Shown here: in pieces, positions 9,100 through 16,736 of the stretch | Numbering within the stretch: position 1 is the first letter of the stretch | Layout of the letters: every line of letters starts with the position of its first letter | From: Pseudarthrobacter oxydans | GTDB lineage: Bacteria; Actinomycetota; Actinomycetes; Actinomycetales; Micrococcaceae | NCBI RefSeq assembly: GCF_013314975.1 | Contig: NZ_JABTYH010000001.1 | Coordinates: 248,001-312,000 of the forward strand | Reading direction: 5' to 3' | Length of the DNA: 64,000 bases | The notes under the pieces: model-generated | The model's database searches: none | Seen by the model: the letters and a program-made list of their open reading frames with translations, nothing else | What the model was told of the DNA's origin: nothing | Position numbers and translations under genes: made by a program

Positions 9100-10122
9100 C
9101 TAGTCCTGCTTCCGCGCCCTGCTGGGCTGCACCCGGGGCGGCTCGCCCGGCATTTTGGGGTAGTCCGGCGGGAAGGGGAGTTCGCCCAGCCCGGACTTGA
9201 GGTCGCGGTCCCACCATTCGAGCAGGGTATCGATGGTCCCCGGCTTGCTGTGCATTTTGGCCCAAGGGTCACCGACCGTTTTAAGCCGGTCCGGCACGGT
9301 CAGGATGGTGAAGTCCTTCGGGTCCACGTGTCCCAACTCGTCCCAGGTGATGGGGCAGGACACTGGCGCATGGGCCAGCGGCCGCGGGCTGTAGGCGCCT
9401 GCGATGGTCCGGTCCCGGTTCGCCTGGTTGAAGTCCACGAACACCCGCTGGCCGCGCTCTTCCTTCCACCAGGCCGTGGTGACCTTGTCCGGCATGCGGC
9501 GTTCCAGCTCCCGGGCCGCGGCGATCACGGCATGCCGGACGTCAAGGAATTCCCTGGTGGGTTCGACGGGCGCGTACACGTGCAGGCCCCGGTTGCCGGA
9601 GGTCTTGATGAAGCATTCCAGGCCTGCCTCTGCCAGCACCTCCTTCAGCGCCACGGCAGCCGGGACGGCGTCGTCGAAATCCGTTCCAGGCTGGGGGTCA
9701 AGATCGATGCGGAGCTGGTCGGGGTTGTCCGTGTTGTCCGCGCGTGACGGCCAGGGGTGGAACACGATGGTGTTCATCTGCACTGCCCACACCGCGGCGG
9801 CGGGCTCGTCAAGTATCAGCATGGGATGTGAGCGGGCGCTCGGGAACACCACGGGCGTGGACCGGATGAACTCAGGGGCGCCCTTCGGCGGGTTCTTGGA
9901 GAAGAACATTTCCCCCTCGATGGTGCCCGAGAACCTCTGCAGCGCCACTGGCCTGCCGCCATTGGCAGCGATGAACGCGTCCCCGACGTCAGTGATGTAC
10001 CGGGCCAGGTCGAGTTTGGTGATTCCGGGTTCGGGCCAGATCACCCTGCTGGGGCTCGAGATGCGCATTTCGCGCTCGCCGTGCGGGCCCGGGACTGTCA
10101 GGGTGGTCTGTTCACTCGCCAT
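9100..10122 (-). CDS. Stand-alone LigD polymerase (primase-like) domain protein
   Basis: A 340-residue protein corresponding to the polymerase domain of bacterial NHEJ LigD, which adds nucleotides at double-strand breaks. The archaeo-eukaryotic primase-fold catalytic pair is seen in RIDLDPQPG (Asp 140 and Asp 142). KTSGNRGLHVYAPV is the second conserved block, with the Ser/Gly/Lys signature, and VFVDFNQANRDRTIAGAYS carries the third Asp. No ligase or 3'-phosphoesterase domain is attached, and no Ku gene is visible in the window. The start is the internal ATG (ASEQTTLTV), five codons inside the longest frame. Confidence 0.9.
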   Translation of the reverse strand: MASEQTTLTVPGPHGEREMRISSPSRVIWPEPGITKLDLARYITDVGDAFIAANGGRPVALQRFSGTIEGEMFFSKNPPKGAPEFIRSTPVVFPSARSHPMLILDEPAAAVWAVQMNTIVFHPWPSRADNTDNPDQLRIDLDPQPGTDFDDAVPAAVALKEVLAEAGLECFIKTSGNRGLHVYAPVEPTREFLDVRHAVIAAARELERRMPDKVTTAWWKEERGQRVFVDFNQANRDRTIAGAYSPRPLAHAPVSCPITWDELGHVDPKDFTILTVPDRLKTVGDPWAKMHSKPGTIDTLLEWWDRDLKSGLGELPFPPDYPKMPGEPPRVQPSRARKQD

Positions 10123-10190
10123 GGGGACAACGTACACCCCTGCATCGGAGGCCCGGCAGATTTGCGCAGCCGGTCCGGCAAGATGGAGGC

Positions 10191-10868
10191 ATGTCCGTTT
10201 TAGAATCAGACTTTTCCATCGCTGTGGGCGAGGGCACGGTGTCTGCCGCGTACGCCCGTCCCGACAGTCCGTCCGCCACCGTGGTGGTGGCCCATGGTGC
10301 CGGCGCAGGCATGGAGCATCCCTTCCTGCGCGGGTTCACCGATGGGTTGAACTCCCTGGGCATTGCCACCCTGCGCTTCAACTTCCCCTACCGGGAGGCG
10401 GGGCGGAAATTTCCGGACCGTCCGCCCGCCGCCATTACCGCCTGGCGGGCCGCTATGGCGGCTGCGGCGAAGCGGGCGGCGGACCACGGCGACACCGGCC
10501 CGCTCTGGGCGGCCGGTAAATCGTTCGGCGGACGGATGGCCTCCATGGCCGTCGCGGAGGGGATGGAAGCCGCCGGGCTGGTGTACCTGGGTTACCCCCT
10601 GCATGCTCCGGGGAAGCCCGACAAGCTCCGGGACGAACACCTGTACGGCATCACTGCGCCCATGCTTTTCCTGCAGGGCAGCCGGGACACGTTCGCTACC
10701 CCCGGGCTCCTGGAGGATGTGGTGGGCAGGATCGGACCCTCAGCCGTCCTGCAGTGGGTGGACGGCGGTGACCATTCCTTTGCGGTGGCAGGCCTCAAGC
10801 GTTCCGCGGCAGAGGTGGGCGCCTCCCTGGCGGAGCCGGTGGCCCGCTTTGTCCGCGCCTCCGGCTGA
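10191..10868 (+). CDS. Alpha/beta hydrolase, KANL3/Tex30 type
   Basis: A 225-residue alpha/beta hydrolase. It shows an oxyanion loop VAHGAGAGMEHPF (residues 33-45), the nucleophile elbow GKSFGG with Ser 111, LFLQGSRDTFAT carrying the acid, and GGDHSF with the catalytic His. This is the small dienelactone-hydrolase-like group sometimes called KANL3/Tex30. It is divergent from the LigD polymerase gene 68 bp away. A perfect stem-loop covers the stop codon. The substrate is unknown. Confidence 0.85.
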   Translation: MSVLESDFSIAVGEGTVSAAYARPDSPSATVVVAHGAGAGMEHPFLRGFTDGLNSLGIATLRFNFPYREAGRKFPDRPPAAITAWRAAMAAAAKRAADHGDTGPLWAAGKSFGGRMASMAVAEGMEAAGLVYLGYPLHAPGKPDKLRDEHLYGITAPMLFLQGSRDTFATPGLLEDVVGRIGPSAVLQWVDGGDHSFAVAGLKRSAAEVGASLAEPVARFVRASG

Positions 10869-10879
10869 GGCCGGAGGCG
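10856..10879 (+). terminator. Stem-loop spanning the stop codon of the alpha/beta hydrolase
   Basis: A perfect 10-bp stem (CGCCTCCGGC / GCCGGAGGCG) with a 4-base loop that contains the TGA stop. The U tract that follows is poor (GTTCC), so termination strength is uncertain. Confidence 0.5.
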
Positions 10880-10911
10880 TTCCAGGGGCCGGGCCGGCCG
10901 AAGACCGGCTG

Positions 10912-11064
10912 TCAGGCGGCTTCTTCGTGCCACCATCCTTCCCAGGCTGACGAAGTGAGCTGTCCTTCGGGGAATTCCGTGCTTCCGGTTCCGCCCGTGG
11001 GGAACCGGCTGTCATCGCTCCGGCGGCCGTCGAGCAGGAGATTGAGGTTGTTGAGGAGAAACAT
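10912..11064 (-). CDS. Small 50-residue protein, function unknown
   Basis: A short frame starting at ATG 11064 with a good ribosome site (GGAAGG, 8 bases upstream). The N-terminus FLLNNLNLLLDGR is hydrophobic and Asn/Leu rich, the middle is Gly/Thr/Ser rich, and the C-terminus is Trp-rich and acidic (AWEGWWHEEAA). It lies in the 350-bp gap between the hydrolase and hrpB, convergent with the hydrolase. No family is recognised. It could be a regulatory peptide, a modified-peptide precursor or a chance frame; the ribosome site is the main support. Confidence 0.45.
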   Translation of the reverse strand: MFLLNNLNLLLDGRRSDDSRFPTGGTGSTEFPEGQLTSSAWEGWWHEEAA

Positions 11065-11219
11065 CTGTAGGTCCTTCCATGTCTGCGTGTGGACCACTCT
11101 GTCCAGGTGGAAACGAGCCTATGCGGCGCATGTTTCAGCACGTCGACGCGAAGTAACAAGCGTGTATCGGACATCTCACGCACGGTTCACGGGCCGGGGA
11201 GGCCGTCCCCGGCGGGACG

Positions 11220-13874
11220 CTACTTTCGCTGCTTGGGCCGTGCAGTGGCGGGCGCGGACCAGGGATCTTCGGGCCAGGGATGCCTGGGGTAGCGGCCCCG
11301 CATTTCGGCCCGGACCTGGGCGTAGGGTCCGGACCAGAAGGACGCCAGGTCCCCGGTGACAGCCAGCGGCCGCCGGGCCGGTGAGAGCAAGTGGAACAGC
11401 ACCGGCACCCGGCCATTGACCAGGCGGGGCGTCGCGGCCAGGCCAAAACACTCCTGGAGTTTGACGGCCACCACCGGCGGCGCCGTCACATCAGACCACT
11501 CGGGGTAGTCAATCCGCACCCTGGAGCCGCTGGGAACTTCCAGTGATTCAGGCGCGAGCTCCTCCATCCTGGCTGCCTCCGGCCACGGAAGCAGCCGCCG
11601 CAGGGGCTCGGCAAGGTTAATCGTGTTGACGTCCGCGCCGGCCGCAAGCGACTCAAGCTCGGGTCCCAGCCAGTCCTGCAGCCTGCGGAGGAGTCCGGCC
11701 TCCGACACGTCCGGCCACGGCTCCCCCAGCTCGCGATGCAGGAAGGCGAGCCGCCTGCGCAAGGCGTCCGCCGTCGTCGACCAGGCGAGGGCGGCGAGTC
11801 CTTCCTTCCGCAGCGCTGCTGCCACCGCGGCGCGGCCCTCGGCAGGCGACGGCCGCACGGGGGTGGACGCGAGGACAATAGCGCCCAGCCGCCGGACTTT
11901 GCGCGCGGTGACCCGGCCCTGCGTCAAGGCCGCCTCCACGTTCTCGACCAGGAGGTGGGATGCGGCTGATTCGGCGAGGTCGGCGGAGAGCGGGGCTGCG
12001 GCGCGGATCACGGCACCGGTACCGGCCGAGTCCCTGCCGTCGCCTCGGGACACCTCAGCCACTGCCAGCCATTCGTGCCCGGCAAGGCTGCTTCCAGCAG
12101 GGAGTCCGGCCCGGGTGCCGGAGGACAGCAAGTACCGCTCGGGACCGTCGCCGGGAACCCTGCGTGCCACGCGGTCCGGGAAGGCGAGGGCGACGACGGC
12201 GCCCACCAGTGCGGTCCCGCCGGCGAGAGGCGGGAGGCCGGGAATGTCAGCCAGCGGCCCTCCTTGCTGCGCCAGGACCCGGAGGCGGCGGCTCTCGTCT
12301 GCCCAGCGCCGGCCGGCCGGTCCCTTATCGCTTCGGAGGTCGGACAGGAGGCGCGGCAGGTCCGCACCGGGAGCGCGCGCGTCACTGGCCACGGCGGCCA
12401 CCACCTCGGCTGCCGCCCCGGGACCGGCGGCAGCGGCGCCGTCGAGCAATGCGCGGCCGAGCCGCGGATCAACCGGAAGGCCCGCCAGGGTCCTGCCGGC
12501 CGCGGTCGCGTGGCCATCCCCGGACACGGCACCAAGTTCGAGCAGGATTTCCATGGCATCTTCCATGGCCTGCTCGGGCGGGGAGTCCGGCAGGGCGAGG
12601 CCCTTCCCGCGCGGTGACCCCCAGCACGCCATCACCAGGGCGGCTCCGGCAAGGTCCGCCACGGTGATTTCCGGGGTCACGTGGGCCGGGGCGGCGCCGA
12701 ACGCCTGCTGGCTGTAGCAGCGGACCACGGTCCCGGGGCCCTGGCGGGCCGCGCGTCCCGCACGCTGGTCGGCAGAAGCGCGGGAGCAGGAAACCGTCAC
12801 CAGCCCGTTCATTCCCCGGGCGGCGTCGCGCCGCGGTTCACGGGCCAGCCCCGAATCGATGACCAGCCGGACCCCAGGCACGGTCAGCGACGACTCGGCC
12901 AGGTCCGTGGAAACGATGATCCTCGGGTTCTCCCCCGGCCGGCGGCCGGACACCGCCCGGTCCTGCTCGGCCGGGCCCACCCTGCCGTGGAGTTCCAGCA
13001 CGTCAGTCCCCGGGCCCACCCGGATTCGGAGCCCCGCCGCAACCCGGGACACTTCCCAGGCCCCGGGGACGAAGACGAGCGCGTCGGCAGCGCGGTCCAT
13101 TGCCAGTGCTTGCCGGTGGGCCCCGGCGGCGGTGTCTGCGATGAAATCCAGGAAAGCACGCGTCACTCCCCTGCCGTCCAACCGCGGGCCGGGCGCAGGA
13201 CACCACTCCGTCTCCAGCGGATGGAGGGCCGAGGGGCAGCCGACAACGGGAGCCGGCCCGCCGCCGTCGTGGTCTCCCAGGAGGGCAGCGAACCTGGGGG
13301 CGTCCAGGGTGGCGGACATGGCGACGACGGTGAGGTCGCCGCGCAGCTGGCGGACTTCGGTGAGCATGCCAAACAGGAGATCCGTTTCCAGGCCGCGTTC
13401 GTGCACCTCGTCCAGAACCACTGCGCCGGCCGCCGTCAGGTCCGGATCGGCCAGCAGGCGTCGCAGCAGGATGCCGGGCGTGACGAATTCGATAAGGGTC
13501 TCGGGTCCAGTCCGGCGCTCTCCCCGCACCGTGTAACCCACACGGCTGCCTAGCGGGCTGCCGTCAAGGTCAGCGAGCCGGCGGGCTGCGGCGCGGGCGG
13601 CGACCCGCCGCGGCTGGGTGACAACAATCCTGCGGGGCGCTGCGGGGGCGCCGGCCGGAGGGCGTGCCACGAGGTTGGCGAGAAGTGGTGGAACCAGTGT
13701 GGTCTTGCCCGTTCCCGGCGGCGCCTGGACTACCGCCGTTCCTCCCGCCGCGCCATCGCCCAGCGCTTCGGCCAAAGCCGCGAGCGAGCCGGCAAAGGGC
13801 AGGCCGGCGCCGATGGCCGGGAGGTCGAAGGCCCGGCCGGGTTGGGGCACCGGCGGGCCGCTGGGGGAAGTCAT
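11220..13874 (-). CDS. hrpB: ATP-dependent RNA helicase HrpB
   Basis: An 884-residue DEAH-box helicase of the HrpB family. Residues 51-59 (APPGTGKTT) are the Walker A motif, 155-158 DEVH the Walker B, and SATLDA (from 187) motif III. The C-terminal half has the helicase C domain (SSLTVPGVRLVIDSGL, QRAGRAARQGPGTVVRCYS), followed by HA2 and the HrpB-specific C-terminal domain with LFHLLSPARRPLAVTGDLASFW. Length fits the family. Its physiological RNA substrate is not settled in bacteria. It is transcribed alone; the downstream gap holds only the small frame at 10912-11064. Confidence 0.95.
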   Translation of the reverse strand: MTSPSGPPVPQPGRAFDLPAIGAGLPFAGSLAALAEALGDGAAGGTAVVQAPPGTGKTTLVPPLLANLVARPPAGAPAAPRRIVVTQPRRVAARAAARRLADLDGSPLGSRVGYTVRGERRTGPETLIEFVTPGILLRRLLADPDLTAAGAVVLDEVHERGLETDLLFGMLTEVRQLRGDLTVVAMSATLDAPRFAALLGDHDGGGPAPVVGCPSALHPLETEWCPAPGPRLDGRGVTRAFLDFIADTAAGAHRQALAMDRAADALVFVPGAWEVSRVAAGLRIRVGPGTDVLELHGRVGPAEQDRAVSGRRPGENPRIIVSTDLAESSLTVPGVRLVIDSGLAREPRRDAARGMNGLVTVSCSRASADQRAGRAARQGPGTVVRCYSQQAFGAAPAHVTPEITVADLAGAALVMACWGSPRGKGLALPDSPPEQAMEDAMEILLELGAVSGDGHATAAGRTLAGLPVDPRLGRALLDGAAAAGPGAAAEVVAAVASDARAPGADLPRLLSDLRSDKGPAGRRWADESRRLRVLAQQGGPLADIPGLPPLAGGTALVGAVVALAFPDRVARRVPGDGPERYLLSSGTRAGLPAGSSLAGHEWLAVAEVSRGDGRDSAGTGAVIRAAAPLSADLAESAASHLLVENVEAALTQGRVTARKVRRLGAIVLASTPVRPSPAEGRAAVAAALRKEGLAALAWSTTADALRRRLAFLHRELGEPWPDVSEAGLLRRLQDWLGPELESLAAGADVNTINLAEPLRRLLPWPEAARMEELAPESLEVPSGSRVRIDYPEWSDVTAPPVVAVKLQECFGLAATPRLVNGRVPVLFHLLSPARRPLAVTGDLASFWSGPYAQVRAEMRGRYPRHPWPEDPWSAPATARPKQRK

Positions 13875-13981
13875 GCCTCCATTTTGCCCGGCCCGTCAGT
13901 CCGTTGCGGACAACGAGCCCCGCCAGGCACGGGGTTCCGGGCGCAGGGTTCCCTGGCACCGGGCCCATCACAGCGGATGTT

Positions 13982-14602
13982 TCAGGGCTTTCCGGCGCCC
14001 TTGCCCTTTTCCTTGGCCTCCTTGGCGGCCTCCGGAAGGTTCTGTTCCTGCGGCGCGGGTTCGGGTGCCGGCCCCGCAGCAGCGGCGGGCGCTTCCGGCT
14101 GGAGCGGGACCGGCCGGGGCTGGACAGGCTGGGTTTCCGGTGCCGGCGCCGGCTCAGGCGCGGCGACGTTCACCGTTGGCGTCTCCGCCGCCGCGACAGC
14201 TGCTGCGGCATCTGCGGCAGAGGCTGACTGCGCGGTGAGGGTGCGGGTGACATCAGCCCGGACAGCCTCCAGTGCAGCATCGATGCCCCGGTACCGGGCC
14301 GCGGAGATTGATCCCTGGCCGGCCGCCAGGTCGAGGTCCCGCTCCAGCGCCTCAAGGGCATCGAGAACCCCGTCCAGCCTGTTCTCCGCAGCGGCCTGGG
14401 TGACGTTGAGAACGCGGATCTGGAAACCGCGGAGGGTGGCCCCATCCGACCCGGCACCGGCCATACCCGGAGAAACACTGACGGCGCCTGCAACAAGGGT
14501 GGCCGCGGCCACTGCGGCGGCCAGCCCGGTCCATGACCTTCGGTGTGGGCGCCTTGGCGGGGAGCCCTGCGCCCCACCCGGCAGCAGATGGTCAGGCGGC
14601 AT
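13982..14602 (-). CDS. Hypothetical exported or membrane-anchored protein with Pro/Ala-rich tail
   Basis: A 206-residue protein. Residues ~22-45 (SWTGLAAAVAAATLVAGAV) form one hydrophobic segment after a basic N-terminus, so the bulk is probably outside the membrane. Residues ~60-130 are helical with regular Leu/Ala spacing (coiled-coil-like). The last ~70 residues are Ala/Pro/Glu rich and end in EKGKGAGKP, a pattern typical of wall-spanning linkers. Its first codons overlap the end of the membrane gene at 14592-14942, suggesting an operon. No enzyme motif is seen. Confidence 0.65.
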   Translation of the reverse strand: MPPDHLLPGGAQGSPPRRPHRRSWTGLAAAVAAATLVAGAVSVSPGMAGAGSDGATLRGFQIRVLNVTQAAAENRLDGVLDALEALERDLDLAAGQGSISAARYRGIDAALEAVRADVTRTLTAQSASAADAAAAVAAAETPTVNVAAPEPAPAPETQPVQPRPVPLQPEAPAAAAGPAPEPAPQEQNLPEAAKEAKEKGKGAGKP

Positions 14603-14942
14603 GCCTGCCCCGCAAGGGAACGACGGCGGCAGGCCGGGGGTAGAGGACGGTCACGGCTGCGCTGTCCCCCGCAGCCCTGTCCCCTGCAGGTACGGCAGCG
14701 GCTTGCAGTGCCGGAACCCCGGAAAGGGCCGCGGGTGACGTCCGGGCTGCCGTTCCGGCAACCATCCGCCGAATGGCATACCGGACCACGGCCGCCAACA
14801 ACTGGCCGAGGCCGAGTCCGAGCAGCACATGGCCGGCGAGGTACTGTCCCCCGTGGCCCACGGCGCCGTACGGAGCGCTGGCGGCCAGGCCTGCTCCGGC
14901 TGCGGCCACCAGGGACCAGATGGCAACAACAACTGCACTCAT
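14592..14942 (-). CDS. Small membrane protein, function unknown
   Basis: A 116-residue protein starting at the inner ATG 14942 (SAVVVAIWSLVAAAG). It has two to three hydrophobic segments in the first ~70 residues, separated by short Gly-rich loops, and a Pro/Arg-rich C-terminal tail. It overlaps the next gene by 11 bp, so the two are probably translated from one message. The paired 12-bp repeats just upstream look like an operator. No family is recognised. Confidence 0.6.
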   Translation of the reverse strand: MSAVVVAIWSLVAAAGAGLAASAPYGAVGHGGQYLAGHVLLGLGLGQLLAAVVRYAIRRMVAGTAARTSPAALSGVPALQAAAVPAGDRAAGDSAAVTVLYPRPAAVVPLRGRHAA

Positions 14943-14969
14943 TCGACCCGCTCCCGCCACTCCAATTAA

Positions 14970-15003
14970 TCAGCAAGCTTAGTACTAATGGTCAGCAAGC
15001 TTA
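14970..15003 (-). promoter_or_regulatory. Paired 12-bp operator-like repeats upstream of a membrane-protein operon
   Basis: The sequence TCAGCAAGCTTA occurs twice, at 14970-14981 and 14992-15003, 22 bp apart (about two helical turns). Each copy contains a near-palindrome AGYAAGCTTRCT. The pair ends 28 bp before the ATG at 14942 and is AT-rich compared with its surroundings, so it probably overlaps the promoter of 14942-13982. The binding protein is unknown. Confidence 0.5.
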
Positions 15004-15081
15004 CTACCTGAAATGGATGATGCAAGCGTGGCGCGGCGGGAAAACAGCCGCTGCGGCCCCCTGTGCCCGCCGCCGGATGGA

Positions 15082-15597
15082 TCAGCCGGCAGCTTCGAGC
15101 AGCCGCTCCGCGGTGGCCAGCCCGGCGTACCGGCCCTTGAAGAAGACCAGCGGTTCTGCGTCCTGGCGGGCGCTCAGGTGCCGGACAGCCGCCACCACGA
15201 TGGTGTGGTCGCCGCCGTCGTACTCGGCATGGAGTTCGCAGTCGATCCAGGCCAGGGCGTCGTCCAGGATGGGATTCCCCAGAGGGGAGGCAGTGTGGCT
15301 GACGCCGGCAAACTTGTCCGCACCGGACCGCGCGAACTGTCCTGCAAGGTGCTGGTGGCCGGCCGGAAGGACGTTGACGGTAAAGGACCCGGCTCTCCGC
15401 AGCAGGGGCCAGGTGCTGGAGGTGCGGGCAGGGCTGAACGTGACGAGCGCAGGTTCCAGGGACAACGATGCGAACGACTGGCAGGTGAAACCGGCCGGCC
15501 CCTGGTCCGTTGAGCTGGTGATGACGGTCAGCCCGGTAGCAAAGGTCCCCAGGATGTCCCGGAGTCGGCGGGGTGCAAGATCTGATGTGGCTGTCAT
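15082..15597 (-). CDS. Flavin reductase family protein
   Basis: A 171-residue FMN-binding split-barrel protein of the flavin reductase (HpaC/DIM6-like) family. It shows the typical early block GTFATGLTVITSS and GFTCQSFASLSLEPALVTFSP (about residues 36-56), then SFTVNVLPAGHQHLAGQFA. Members supply reduced flavin to two-component monooxygenases or act as flavin-binding oxidoreductases. No monooxygenase lies beside it, so the partner is unknown. A more distant homologue lies at 55347-55982. Confidence 0.88.
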   Translation of the reverse strand: MTATSDLAPRRLRDILGTFATGLTVITSSTDQGPAGFTCQSFASLSLEPALVTFSPARTSSTWPLLRRAGSFTVNVLPAGHQHLAGQFARSGADKFAGVSHTASPLGNPILDDALAWIDCELHAEYDGGDHTIVVAAVRHLSARQDAEPLVFFKGRYAGLATAERLLEAAG

Positions 15598-15729
15598 GAA
15601 GTTGGCCTCTCGTGTGGATCGTTACCCCACCAAACCATCGCCTAACCCGGCTCTTCAAGCACGCTGACACGGGCCGACGCGAACCGAAACCAGGGGTCAT
15701 GCGGCTACATCCGCCGTAACCCGCCGGGC

Positions 15730-16668
15730 CTATTGCCGCAGGTCAAGCGCCGCCAGGAGCCGCCTGACCGAGCCGCCCAGGTTCCACTCAGTGGCGAGCC
15801 GTTCGAGTTCGGCCCGTGGTTGATCCGGCACGGGGTTCAGTTCCGCACCCGCCTGTTCGGGACTCGGCAGGTCCAGGTCCCGCACCAGCCTCACCACGGC
15901 GGGGGCCACCGAGAGGTAGTCCGCGGCGGCGGCCAGCTTGGCCTTCACGGGGCCAGCCATGCCGCTGCCGGGGTGCCCGGCCGCCTCCAGCAGGCCCTCC
16001 AGGGTTCCGTATTTCAGCAGCAGCGCGGCCGCGGTTTTTTCGCCGATTCCTGCAACCCCGGGCAGGCCATCGGAGGCGTCACCACGCAGTGTTGCGTAGT
16101 CGGCGTACTGCTGGGGCAGCACCCCGTACTTGGCCACCACCACTTCTTCGGTAATGACCTCGAGGTTCTTCATGCCGCGGGCGGTGTAGATCACGCGGAC
16201 CTGCCGTTCGTCGTCGCAGACCTGGAAGAGGTCGCGGTCACCGGTGACCACGTCGACGGGAAGGTCCGCATGGCTCGCATAGGTGCCCACAACGTCGTCG
16301 GCCTCATGGTCGGGGGCGCCCACAATGGCGATGCCGGCGAGCCCAAGAACCCGGCGGATCATGGGAAGCTGCGCCTCCAGCGCGTCGGGGACAACTTCGA
16401 CGTCCGGGGCACCCGTGACGGCCTCCGCCACCCGGTGGGCCTTGTAGGTGGGCAGGAGATCCACCCGCCACTGCGGCCTCCAGTCGTCGTCCCAGCAGGC
16501 AATGAGGTGCGTTGCCCCATAGTCCGTGGTGAGCCGGGCGATCATGTCCAACAGTCCGCGGACGGCGTTGACCGGTGTGCCGTCCGCGCGGCGGATCGTG
16601 TCCGGCAGTCCGTAGAAGGCGCGGAAGTACAGCGATGCGGTGTCCAGCAGCATGAGGCGGTCAGGCAT
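15730..16668 (-). CDS. Free-standing 5'-3' exonuclease (PolA N-domain-like)
   Basis: A 312-residue protein equal to the 5'-nuclease domain of DNA polymerase I without the polymerase. Motifs seen: LMLLDTASLYFRAFYG at the N-terminus, the metal-binding acidic cluster HEADDVVGTYA, TGDRDLFQV, and the helix-hairpin-helix LPGVAGIGEKTAAALL. ATG 16668 (PDRLMLLDT) is the start, because the conserved first strand begins there; the longer upstream frame crosses the VWA gene. Such solo nucleases (ExoIX-like or flap nucleases) assist RNA primer removal. A full polA also lies in this window. Confidence 0.92.
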   Translation of the reverse strand: MPDRLMLLDTASLYFRAFYGLPDTIRRADGTPVNAVRGLLDMIARLTTDYGATHLIACWDDDWRPQWRVDLLPTYKAHRVAEAVTGAPDVEVVPDALEAQLPMIRRVLGLAGIAIVGAPDHEADDVVGTYASHADLPVDVVTGDRDLFQVCDDERQVRVIYTARGMKNLEVITEEVVVAKYGVLPQQYADYATLRGDASDGLPGVAGIGEKTAAALLLKYGTLEGLLEAAGHPGSGMAGPVKAKLAAAADYLSVAPAVVRLVRDLDLPSPEQAGAELNPVPDQPRAELERLATEWNLGGSVRRLLAALDLRQ

Positions 16669-16736
16669 GCTTCGATCCTCACATGAATCAGCCCGGCAAC
16701 GGGGCAACGGCGCCGGCACTTTGCCGGCTGTCCCGG

